A DNA stretch of 64,000 bases from Emydura subglobosa (taxonomy: Eukaryota > Chordata > Testudines > Chelidae): the NCBI GenBank assembly GCA_007922225.1, contig ML679956.1:79217554-79281553 (forward strand), read 5' to 3'. Numbering within the stretch: position 1 is the stretch's first letter; each line of letters begins with the position of its first letter. The notes beneath the pieces are model-generated. The model was given only the letters and a program-made list of their open reading frames with translations. It ran no database searches and had not been told where the DNA came from. The translations under genes and the position numbers were made by a program. Below, one piece after another: positions 34,950 to 45,749 of this stretch.

Positions 34950-36770
34950 ACCAAGCCTATATTTGCGGGTCCCCCCACCCACCTCATGGCCCCCCACATA
35001 GGGTCCCGGCACCAACCCCCAGCTGCCCTCGGGAGGGGGGGGGTCTGTACCTGCAGGGGGTGAGGGAGCGGGCGTGTGAGGCACAAATGTAGGCTTGGCT
35101 CCGCCACCCCCCAATCCCCACACTTACCCATAGCCCGCCTCTCCCACTGCAGCCCCATAGCCCGGCACCAGTTCTGATGGGGAAGGCCTCACCCCCCAGC
35201 CTGGGGAGGGGGATTGGGGTGGCCCTTCATGATGCACAGGGGTGATGCTGAGGGGTGCCCCCCACAGCCTCCTGCACCCCCCACCTGTTGCAAAGGGCAG
35301 GCTGGCGCACACCCACACACACATTTAACTGCTGCTCCAACAGCCCGGCAGTGACTCGGAGCAGCCTCACCCCACGGCCTGGAGTGAGGAGAGGCCAGGC
35401 CGGACCTTCACGACGTGTAAAGGGCTGGCCTGTCAGACACACACATGCACACACCCCACCTCCGCTCCAGTCCCGCAACCCAAATCAGAACAAACCCAGT
35501 CAAACCACTCACACAAGAGTAAATATAATGCAGGGAGCAGTCCAGCAGCAGAGTGGGGGCAATCCAGTTTATTGCTCCAAATGCAGCATGCACAATTACC
35601 TGCCTTGCGGTCAGGTGACGCATGTGTGCATATGGTGTAAGTAGCTCTTGGCCCTCAAAGATACAGTACGGTCTCTTGAGACCAGTGTGGCTGAACTGAA
35701 GGAACTAAGGGAGACAGAAGTAAACAGAGAAAACTTTCAGGAACACAGTAAAGCAGTCCCACCCCAGTTTGACAGCCTCAGTGCTGTTAAGGAGAATGAA
35801 CGTCTTGGGGAAAGATCATCAAGCTGGAGCAGAAGGGGGAAAATCCCTCACTAGGACCCTCCTTCCAGATGATGTCCTGGTATCTTCTAGCACTGAGGAT
35901 ACTCCTCCATGGAAGCGGACCTCAGTTATTAGGCAGAGAAAGGTAACAGTAATGAGAGATTAGATTAGAAGAAATAGAGAGTTGGGTTTGTGATGACCGG
36001 GAAAACCGCACTGTGAATTGCCTGCTGGGTGCAATGGCTGCGGATCTCACAAGACATCTAGACCAACTTATGTGCAGTGCTGGGGAGGAGCCAGTGGTCA
36101 TGGTATATGTAGATTCCAGTGACAGAGAAAGACAGAAGAGACCCTGGAGGCCAAATTTGGGCTACCAGGTAAGAGATCAAAGACTAGAAATGCATCCAGT
36201 CCAGGTATGGGGCCAGGAAGATGGGCAGAACTGCAGGGTCTCAATGCATGGATGAGCTGATAGTGTAGGAAGGAGGGTTTTAAGTTTATTGGGAACTGGG
36301 GAACCTTTTGAGAGAGGAGGAGCCTCTGCAGGAATGAAGGGCACCACCTAAACCAAAACAGCACCAGACTGCTGGCATGTAAAATTAAAAAGATAGTAGA
36401 GCATTTTTTAAACTAAAGGCTGGGGGAAAGCCAAGAGATGCAGAGGAGCTCATGGTTCAGGAGGACACATCCCTGAATTTATTAAAGGAGGAACTCTATA
36501 TCCTAGTAAAGAGGAATAGGAGAGAAATTGGTGAAGTACGGATAGGAGGTAATGAGGAACAGTCAAATGTAAAGGAGTCTTTTTTAAATATAACACATGA
36601 AGGCAAGCAACTGAATACTGACAAAAAGTACAAGTGCTTATATACGAATGCTAGAAGTCTAAATATTACGATGCGTGAATTATGAATGTCTGGCATTATT
36701 GATATAATAGACATCACAGAAATTTGGTGGAATGAGGATAAATGTGGTAATACCAGAGTACAAAACATAG
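34950..36770 (+). mobile_element. near-full-length CR1 LINE, segment 1 (5' UTR, ORF1, start of ORF2)
   Basis: First of three segments of one CR1. The GC-rich start carries two similar promoter-like units (35163-35244 and 35345-35424, sharing CCTCACCCC and GGCC..CTTCA..A). There follows an ORF1 piece with GNPVYCSKCSMHNYLPCG and VCIWCK (Cys pairs typical of CR1 ORF1) near 35560-35644, and a coiled coil-like SLETSVAELKELRETE. The ORF2 endonuclease begins near 36620 with YTNARSLNITMREL and IIDITEIWWNED. Frameshifts and stops are present. The 5' border is approximate. It stops at a hAT insertion at 36771. Confidence 0.85.
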
Positions 36771-37047
36771 CAGGGCTCGACAAACCCTGGGCACCAGGTC
36801 GCCATGGCGCCTAGAAATTTAAGTCTGGCGTCTAGTTTTATTCCTGGGAGGAGTGGCCGCCGCGTTCCGGCCAGGGCGCCCCGGCGCTGGGCACATGTTG
36901 TGGGAGAGGGGCGGGGAAGGGGCGGGGCCGGGAGGGGAGAGCAGCTGCTGCGCTCCAGCCAGGGTGCCCTGCCACTGAGCCCACGTTGTCTGGCTCCTTA
37001 ATTTTTGGGCTGGCTCCTAGCTCCGAAGCAAAATTTGTCCAGCCCTG
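36771..37047. mobile_element. hAT-type non-autonomous element (MITE) inside CR1
   Basis: The 277-bp element begins CAGGGCTCGACAAA and ends TTTGTCCAGCCCTG; these ends are inverted complements with one mismatch. Flanking 8-mers AAACATAG (36763-36770) and ACATATAG (37048-37055) agree at 6 of 8 positions, as expected for an aged hAT duplication. The middle is GC-rich (GGCGGGG boxes near 36910-36935). It splits the CR1 endonuclease frame, so it is younger than that CR1. Confidence 0.88.
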
Positions 37048-37055
37048 ACATATAG

Positions 37056-39012
37056 GAATGACAGAGTTGGTCACGCTGGTGGAGGAGTGGCACTATACGT
37101 GAAAGGAAGCAGAAAAGTAAAATTCTTAAATGAATTAAACTGTGCCACAGAATCTCTATGGATAGAAATTCCATGCTTGAACAATAAGAGTATAGCAATG
37201 GAATATACTACTGACCACTTGACCAGGATGGTGACACCGACAGTGAAAAGCACAGGGAGATTAGAGAGGCTACAAAGGCAGAAAACGCAATAATAATAGG
37301 AGATTTCAACTAACCTCATATTGATTGGGTATATATCAGACAAAATTTCCAGACACATTAAATGGCTGCTGCTTGGAGCAGCTAGACATGAAACCCACAA
37401 TGGGAGAGACAATTCTTCATTTATTCCTAAGTGGAGCATAGGATCTGGTCTGAGAGGTGAATATATTTGAACCACTTGGTAAATGTGACCACGATGTAAT
37501 TAAATTTAAGATCCTTGTAGAGGGAAAAATGCCTAAGATATCCATCACAGAAACATTTAACTTCAAAAAAGGGAACTACTTAAAAAGAGGAAGCTAGTTA
37601 AATGGAAATTAAAAGGAACAGTAATGCCTGCAAACTGCATGAAAACTATTTAAAAACACTATAAAAGAGGCTCAAACTAAATATATACTCCAAATCAAAA
37701 ACAGCAAGATGACCCAAAAAATGCCACCATGTTTAAAAAGCAGAGTAAAAAAGATGGTTAGAAGCAAAAAGGCATCCTTTAAAAAGTGGAAGTCAAATCC
37801 TAGTGAGGAAAATAGGAAGGAGCATAAACTCTGGCAAGTCAAGTGTAAAAATATAAGGCAGGCCTAGAAGGAATTTGAAGAGACGCTAGCTAAAGACACA
37901 AAACCTAACAACAACAACAAAAGTACTTCAGAAGCAGGAAGCCTGTCAAATCATCAGTGAGTCTGCTGGATGATTGATTTGCTAGCGGAGCACTCAAGAA
38001 AGATAAGGCTGTTGCGGGAATTCTTTGCACCTGCCTTCACTGCAGAAGATCCGGGGGAGATTCCCCATATCCAAGCTATTCTTTTTCAACGGCAAATCCG
38101 AGGACCTGTCCCTGACGGAGGTGTCAGTAGAGGACGTTTTGCAAATTGATAAATTAAGCAATAGTAAGTCAGCAGGACCAGATGGTATTCACACAAGAGT
38201 TCTGAAGGAACTCAGCAATGAAATTGTAGAACTACTAACTATTGTATGTAAGCGATCACTTAAATCAGCCTCTGTTCCCTCACTGGAAGATAGTTAACGT
38301 AATGCCTATTTTTTTTAAAAAGTCTCCTGGGGTGTTCCTGGAAGTGACCAATCAATAAGCCTAAGTTCAGTTCCAGGCAAACTGGTAGAAACTACAGTAA
38401 AGAACAAAATAGTCAAACACAGATAAAGAAAATATGTTGGAGAATAATCAACAAGGCTTTTGTAAAGGGAAATCGTGCCTCACCAATGTATTAGAGTTCT
38501 TTGAGAGAGTAAATAAGTATATGGACAAAGACGATCCAGTGGATATAGCATAGCTGGACTTTCAGAAAGCCTTTGACAAGGTCCCTTACCAAAGGCTCTT
38601 AAACTATGTAGTCATGGGATATGAAAGAAGGTCCTCTCATGGATCTCAAACTAGTTAAAAGACAGAAAACAAAGGGTAGGAATAAATTATCTGTTTTCAC
38701 AATAGATAGAGGCAAATAGCAAGGTGCCCCAAGGATCTCTACTGGGACCTGTGCTGTTCAACATATATATAAATGATCTGGAAAAAGGAATGAACAGTGA
38801 GGTGGCAAAATTTGCAGACAATACAAAATTACTCAAGACAGTTAAGTCCAAAGCTAACTGTAAAAAGTTGCAGAGGGAATCTCACAGAACTGGGTGACTG
38901 GGCAACAAAATGGCAGATAGTTATGCACACTGGAAAACTAATCCCAGCTATACATACAAAATGATGGAGTCTCAATTAGCTGTTTCCATTCAAGAAAGAT
39001 CTTGATGTCATT
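37056..39012 (+). mobile_element. near-full-length CR1 LINE, segment 2 (endonuclease end, RT)
   Basis: This continues segment 1 after the hAT element. It has the endonuclease text HAGGGVALYVKGSRKVKFLN near 37070-37130, then the RT N-terminal region with SNSKSAGPDGIHTRVLKELS (38145-38215). Decayed RT text follows, with GAACATATATATAAATGATCTGG near 38760-38785 in the region of the catalytic box. Several stops are present. It is interrupted at the TCATT site at 39008-39012 by a minus-strand CR1. Confidence 0.88.
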
Positions 39013-40161
39013 CATAGAATCATAGAAGATTAGGGATGGAAGGGACCTCAGGAAGACCTCTAGTCCAACCCTCTGCTCAATGCAGGACCAACCCCATCTA
39101 AATCATCCCAGCCAGGGCTTTGTCAAGCAGGGCCTTAAAAACCTCTAAGGATGGAGATTCCATCACCTCCCTAGGTAACCCACTCCAGTGCTTCACCGCC
39201 CTCCTAGTGAAAAAGTTCTTCCTTAGTATCCAACCTAGACCTCTCCCCCATTGCAACTTGAGACCATTGCTCCTAGTTCTGTCATCTACTATCACTGAGA
39301 ACAGTCTAGCTCCATCCTCTCAGGAACCCTCTTTTGGGTAGTTGAAGGCTGCTATCAAATCCCCCCTCACTCATCTCTTCTAAATAAGCCTAGTTCCCTC
39401 AGCTTCTCCTCATAAGTCATGTGCTCCAGCCCCTTAATCATTTTTGTTGTCCTTCACTGGACTCTTTCTGATTTGTCTACATCCTTCCTGTAGTGGGAGG
39501 CCCAAAACTGGACACAGTACTCCAGATGTGACCTCACCAGTGCCGAAAAGAAGGGAATAATCACATCCCTCAATCTGCTGGCAATGTTCCTACTAATGCA
39601 ACCCAATATGCCATTAGCCTTCTTGGCAATAAGGGCACACTGTTGACTCATATCCAGCTTCTTGTCCACTGTAACTCCCAGGTCCTTTTCTGCAGAACTG
39701 CTGCTTAGTCAGTTGGTCCCCAGTCTGTAGCAGTGCATGGGATTCTTTTGTCCTAAGTGTAGAACTCTGCACTTGTCCTTGTTGAATCTCGTCACATTTC
39801 TTTTGGCCCAATTCTCCAATTTGTCTAGGTCACTGTATATCCTATCCCTACCCTCCAACATATCTATCACCCCCCAGCTTAGTATCATCTGTAAACTTGC
39901 TGAAGGTGCAATCCACCCCATCCTCCAGATCATTAATGAATATGTTGAACAAAACTGGCCCCAAGGCCAACCCTTGGGGCACTCTGCTTGATACCAGCTG
40001 CCAACTAGACATTGAGCTGTTGATCACTATCTGTTGAGCCCAATGATCTAGCCAGTTTTCTATCCACCTTATGGTCCACTCACCCGACCCATACTTCTGA
40101 AATTTGCTGGGAAGAATACTATGGGAGACCGTAACAAAAGCTTTGCTAAAATCAAGGTATA
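39013..40161 (-). mobile_element. CR1 LINE inserted into the larger CR1, with TCATT duplication
   Basis: A 1,149-bp 5'-truncated CR1 on the minus strand. Its 3' end is at 39013 (CATAGAATCATAGAAGATTA, the reversed CR1 3' signature). On the minus strand it encodes RT segments with IYLDFSKAF (near 40135-40165), [20 protein letters not shown] and [20 protein letters not shown] (39848-40050), then ALIAKKANGILGCISRNIA (39454-39669). The frame is broken in places but long pieces remain open, suggesting a younger insertion. TCATT at 39008-39012 is repeated at 40162-40166. Confidence 0.93.
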
Positions 40162-40883
40162 TCATTGTGGATATTTCCCTGGAAACACCTGCTCAATGTG
40201 CAGCAGCAGTGAAAGACGCTAACCAGATAGATAATAAAACAGAAAATATCATAATGGCACTGTATAACTGCATGGTACACCCACACCTGAGATGAAGTGA
40301 ACAGAACTGCATACAGTATTCAAAGAAATCGTATTAGAATTGAAAATGGTGCAAAGAGCAACAAAAATGACTAGTGGTATGGAACAGCTTCCATGCAAGG
40401 AGAAATTAAAGACTGGACTGTTCAGCTTGGAAAAGAGTTGACTAAGGGTGGATACAAGAGATGTATAAAATCACGAATGGTATAGAGAAAATGAATAAAG
40501 TAGTATTATTTACTCTCTTTGCATAGCACAAGAACCAGGAGTCACACAATGAAATTAGTATTTCTTCACACAAAGCACATTCAACCTTTGGAAATCATTA
40601 CCAGGGGATGTTGTGAAGGGTAAAAGCATAACTGGTTTCAAAAAAAGCTTAAGATAAATTCATGGAGGATAGGTCCACCAATGGCTATTAGCCAAGATGG
40701 TCAGGGATGCAACCCCATGCTCCAGGTGTTCCTAAACCCCTCTGATTGCCAGAAGCTGAAATTGGATGTTGGGGAATGAATCACTCAAAGTGGCCCTGTT
40801 TTGTTCATTCCCCATGAAGCATCTGGCACAGGACGCTGCGCTAGATGGACCATTGGCCTGACCCAATATGACAGTTCTTATGT
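40162..40883 (+). mobile_element. near-full-length CR1 LINE, segment 3 (RT end and 3' UTR)
   Basis: The host CR1 resumes with CATTGTGGATATTTCCCTGG, the natural continuation of the text before 39012. It runs through the polymerase C-terminus (AGACAGATAATAAA-like text near 40225, TATAACTGCATGGTACACCC) and 3' UTR, to GACCCAATATGACAGTTCTTATGT near 40883. Segments 1-3 add up to about 4.5 kb, the usual full length of CR1. Confidence 0.9.
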
Positions 40884-42359
40884 ATTAAGACCCTGAGCCA
40901 AATCAGTATAAAGCACTTGGTACAGAAGAGTACACTACAAATGAGATATCTAGATGTAAACACTTTCCACAATTAATGGAAAGCAAAGTTTATCCACAAG
41001 TTGTGTATTGGAAAGATGAAATGTGTTAGAAAGATGAAATTTGCAGAAAGCATGCGATGTTTCCTTGATAAGGGTAAGTTTCTTGTAAAATGGGCAAAAA
41101 AGCCCTTTATATAGGACCACTCTGCTGCATGTCAAATTCAGGGAAGCAGAAGGTGTGTCATTTTGTCCACAAGAAGCTCCCATTACTGGTTGCTCCATAA
41201 AGTCCACCTTGAGGTGATCCAAAGTTGGCCACCTTGTTTTAAACCAGTTATAGAGCTGCTAAACTGGACTTCAGCTTGAGATTTTGAAACACTCTACAAC
41301 CTGTAGGGCAAATAAGGTCTTAATCTTAGTTCAAGTTCTATTTAACACCCACAGAGGGAAAATTTACAGAGATAATTGTAGAGTCTTAGGAAAGTTTCTC
41401 AGAGATGCATATGAAATTTTGGTTTGATGATTCTTTGTTAACAGATCCACTTATAGATCTATAGCTCAGCCAAGAACTGAGTAAATCACGTTTATGCAAG
41501 ACAGTTAGCCGTTCATCCTCTTTGCTGACACAGTAGACTGCAATCTGGGACAGTGGATGGTATTACACAGTGAAGAAAGATAGTGTTAGCAGTTGTGGGG
41601 GATTCTCGCAGAAGAGCTAGTTTGCAAAACTGACTTGCCCAAATTTAGCACACCAACAAACACAGGCTGCTCAAACGTTGTGCAGGCCAAGTTTAGACAT
41701 GTAAACCTCATGATGTTGTGCACTGAAGCCAGTACAACCTTCAGCTTGCTATTTGGGATCTCAAAAAAGCCTCTAAAAGTTTGAATTGAGTTTAAATAGC
41801 AAATCTGAAAAAAATCTTTCAGGCTCCCAAAAGGCAAGAGCATCTTCAAGCCCTTATTAATACACTGGAGTGAACTGGGAGCCTTATTCAGAAACAGCCA
41901 CCATGTATGCAACGTTTCTAGTCAGGCCAGATCACAGAGAACAATAATTTTTTAAAAATCATCATTTGGAACACAGGACAGAAACTAAATCAGAACTGAT
42001 GCAGCCTGAGTTAGGGAAACTGTTTAGGACACTAAGACAGGCAAGTTTCAGTCCATTATGGGATAAAATGTGTCCATAATCACAGTCAAGACTCACTTTT
42101 CAAGGAGAGAATCTCTTGATGGTTGAGGATTTGCAAAAATTAGTAAGTATTATTCAGGAATTCACAAGAATGAAAGATATCCCTGACCTAAAACTCACAT
42201 TTATGGATGGTAAAATTGAAAAGGTAAACACTTCTGGGTCTTTAAAGGCAAAGCTGCAGAAAAGTTAAATCTACCACACTTGAAGCTGCCATTGAATATA
42301 CTGTAGCAAGGATTTCCCTGGTGTCAACGCAGACTCCACAAAGTGGTCTAATTAAAAAA

Positions 42360-42779
42360 AAGATTGGACTGTGAGACCAAGGTCACGCTTGGGTTCGGGA
42401 CAAACCACTACCCAAGTTCTTGTTTGGGTTTACACAAAAACAAAAAGGTGATTTTATCTGGCTGGCAGTCAGTCTGTTCCCAACAGCAGGAAAGTCACCA
42501 GTAGCAAATCAAGAGAACAACAGTCCTATGTCTGGCCTACCTTCCCTCAGGGAGGCTCTGACAGGTATGCTGTTCCTGGCCCCAGTAAGGCCTCTCTGAG
42601 TGAGAATTAGAGGTCTGGTCTCCTCCCTGGTCAGCCACCAAATAAGCTGTACTCTTTCTTTTCAGCTCTTCCCTCCAAGTCTGACACCTACTGCCAATGT
42701 ATCTGGTGGGGCTGATTGAGCCCACAGTAGGTCATTAACCCTTTCCTGGCCAGTGTGGGGTATGAATACTCTATCACAG
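42360..42779 (-). mobile_element. possible solo LTR
   Basis: On the minus strand it begins TGTGATAGAGTATTCATACC, then CCACACTGGCCAGGAAAGGG, and continues to about AACCCAAGCGTGACCTTGG. The TG start and pyrimidine/G-rich layout are LTR-like, but no duplicate flank and no second copy are in the window. It has no coding content. Confidence 0.35.
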
Positions 42780-44109
42780 ACCCAGATCCATTATGGCAAG
42801 GTATACATCAGTCTGATAGGCCACTTAACCAGGTACAGTGTGATGAGGAAAAGGAGCATGCCCCATGTCAATGATTGCCTTCGACTTGCATAAATGCCAT
42901 AACAAGAAACAGAGTACATGGATGTTTAACAAAGTTTTAACTATCATAAACAAATTACACATTGCTTGGCTATAAAGGCTATTCAGGTGATAACTGCCTA
43001 CAAATGTTTTAAAGATAAACAGTGAAGATGGAAAATAATTGTTTAGGTTCATTCAAGAAGATGCAACTAGGAGCAATGGGATAGGAAATGGCATAGGAAA
43101 GTATAGTCTTAATGAGGGAAAAGATTCTTGACAATAAGACTTATGGCCACCTCTACCTTCTGCTCATAGACATACTCTGGGTAAACCTGCAGTTTGAGAT
43201 AGGAATATGCACAGTTTTAATTGCTTTGAGAACCCAACACTGTACAATAACATGGCTGTGAGATGTGACCCAAGCGTACATTATGGCAAACACTAGTCAA
43301 CTTATTCAGTCAGCATCAGAGTGTCCTGATTTTGCTAGTTTCTTTTTTCTGACAAGATGACAACGGATAACCCACTGTCATTACAATACTGACCCTAAAA
43401 AACTAAGCAAAGTCAAAGCAATATGCAAACCTGTTTAAGTTACTGCTCCCTGTTTAAAACTCAATTCCCAAAACCAACTTTCCTACAAAAGAGCCCAAAC
43501 ATTATTATCCCAAATAGGGAGTCTACCAGGTAATTTACCCATTACACTTGTACACCCACTACTGCCTGTTTGTTTTGGCAAATCAGTGCAAACAGAAGCC
43601 ACATTTACTGAATAACTGTGGCCATCTAGCCCTTTGAAAAGAGCTACTGCCACCTAGAATTTCCCTTTGACTTCTCAGCCTGCTGTTTTCTGGGGACAGT
43701 TGGCATTTTAAAGACATCTAGAACTAATCTCCTGGCACTTGACACAAGAATAGAAACAGAAAAGAAAAGAAAAACAGTTTATTTCCAAAAGCTCAAGCAT
43801 CTGATGCTTTCCTTGCATTCTATTAAGCCAAAGATGTAGAGTCAACCATTGTTACCTGATGAACACTGGATGTCTAAGGCAATGCCTGCTATATCACTGA
43901 TGTGTTGAAAACCAGATGGTTTAGAATAAACACTTTGGTGTTTTTCAGCCAAGAAAGGAGAAACTTAGGAGCATTAAGTATATCTCACTTAAGTTATAAA
44001 ACATCTTGCTCCCAGAAGTTATTTTTTTTGGACTAAAAATAAATTTGATCAGTAACTTCTGTTGCTAATATTACTAGCATTTTATTGGGAGAGAGAGCTT
44101 TTTCTAAAC

Positions 44110-44260
44110 ATTAGAGCACTGGCTGGGGATCATAAGATCTGGGCTTTACTTTCAGGTCTACCAGATTCACTTCATGACCTTGAGTAAGTCATGTAATTTC
44201 TCTGTGCCTCTGTTTTCTCCACTTGTTAAATTCAGGTAATATTAACCTCACAGAGAGAAA
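44110..44260 (-). repeat. MIR SINE fragment
   Basis: This is the reversed MIR core: GATTCACTTCATGACCTTGA, GTAAGTCATGTAATTTCTCT, GTGCCTCTGTTTTCTCCACT and ATTAACCTCACAG. Order and spacing match MIR well. Confidence 0.65.
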
Positions 44261-44729
44261 CTCACATTTGTTAATTCTTGAAAATTTGAAGTCTTCAGAT
44301 GGAATGGGCTAGGGAAGTACTTTATAGTAAATACCAGCCCACCAACCAGCAGTCTGGCTTGAAAAATTTACAGGACACTAGCTAAACTATAAAAGATATT
44401 TTGGAGGGAGAGTGGAAGAGTAGGTCAGTTTCATTCTGCTCCATTTCTTGAAAGTGTTAAGAACAGAGGCATCAGAACTGTCAGTGTGCAGACTCAAGAT
44501 ACCGCTGCATCAGTTCACATTCACAAAGTTGTCTTCACAACTCTAACGGCTAGCCTTTTTTTAAAAAACTTCAAAAGCTTTGATTCTGAAATTATTGTTG
44601 AATTAGAAACCACTTATTCAGAGAATGTTTCCTACTCTCCACTAACAAAAGTCCTCCATAACCAACCCAACTAAAACAAAAGGTTACATGGAAACAGAAA
44701 TGCCATTAAAGCTTTCTTTCATAAGCTCA

Positions 44730-44882
44730 AAAAACAGTATTTTGCATTTCTAGAGCACCTCCCATCCAAGGATCTCACTGCACTTTCCAGACATGTAATG
44801 AAACTACCACCTCCCCCCATGTGAGGTACACCCTCCATTTTACTAATGGGAAAAATGGAGGTACAGTGAAGTTAGACAACAT
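44730..44882 (+). repeat. MIR/CORE-SINE-like fragment
   Basis: TTTCTAGAGCACCTCCCATC, AAGGATCTCACTGCACTTTC and ACTAATGGGAAAAATGGAGG occur in the order of the MIR/CORE-SINE central domain, forward orientation. Confidence 0.5.
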
Positions 44883-44891
44883 GCCCTAGAA

Positions 44892-45001
44892 CAGGGAATC
44901 CCAAACTGTGGTACATTAACCACCAATGGTACATGAGCTTGATGTTCCATTCATTCACTCCACAGCAATTTTTTTGAATCCGTAACATTTGGGACCCACT
45001 G
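44892..45001. mobile_element. short hAT-type MITE
   Basis: The 110-bp element begins CAGGGAATCCCAAACTG and ends CATTTGGGACCCACTG, imperfect inverted complements of the CAG(T/G)G..TCCCAAA type. Flanking 8-mers CCCTAGAA and CCTTAGCA agree at 6 of 8 positions. Confidence 0.7.
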
Positions 45002-45423
45002 CCTTAGCACACCTAAAGCATGCAACAGAACCAGGAACAGAAGCCAGGTTTAGGTTTTTAAAGCACCTCACAATCTTTAGATAAAAGGTTCTTAAACAAT
45101 AATTCTGTACATCTTTTATCCATTCCTTCCATTTACTAAGTGTGGAGTGTTATTACTGTTAGAGGATTACAAAAATCCCAATACATGCCTCAAGTGTGAT
45201 TTAAATAAAGATGCTTTTCTCTCACTCCAAACCTAATGCTTCATTAACTACCAATCCTTCACCCAGCAAACACTTAATGTAACAATGTAAGAGCCCTGAG
45301 GGTGGAACTAAGGTTATCAGTATGTGTAAACTGCCTAAGGAGAGTCCATCCCTCCATTATATTCTCCCACTCAGCTATTAAGAAATGGTGGTGCAACACA
45401 ACATTACTCCTATATTGCTAGAG

Positions 45424-45618
45424 CAGTGTTTCTCAATTGGGGTTCCGCGAGATGAATTTCAGGGTTCCGCGAAAAATTGAAATTGCGCCGCCGAAAACAG
45501 CCGACAGCACACCGCTGCCGAAAAGGGGAAGATGTCCCGGATCTTTCAGCGGAGGGTATCGCATGGCCCCGCAGAAGTTAAAAAGGGTTCCGCGGCCAAA
45601 TTTAATTGAGAAACATTG
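45424..45618. mobile_element. hAT-type MITE with near-perfect 8-bp target duplication
   Basis: The 195-bp element starts CAGTGTTTCTCAATT and ends AATTGAGAAACATTG, inverted complements with one mismatch. It is flanked by TGCTAGAG (45416-45423) and TACTAGAG (45619-45626), a 7 of 8 match. The body repeats GGGTTCCGCG three times (GGGGTTCCGCGA, AGGGTTCCGCGA, AGGGTTCCGCGG). It is rich in CpG, unusual in its AT-rich surroundings, and has no coding potential. Confidence 0.9.
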
Positions 45619-45679
45619 TACTAGAGAAACAGATTTCTCAAAGCAGTCTTGCTACAAATAAATTGTGCTGAGTCAGTGG

Positions 45680-45749
45680 CCTCACCATGAAGTGCCAATC
45701 CAATGCTGCAACAGCCTCACCATGAAGTGCCAATCCAATGCTGCAACAG
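45680..45749. repeat. perfect 35-bp tandem duplication
   Basis: Two identical 35-bp units start CCTCACCATGAAGTGCCAAT and end CAATGCTGCAACAG, followed by a partial third CCTCAC. Perfect identity suggests a recent event or a polymorphic site. Confidence 0.97.
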
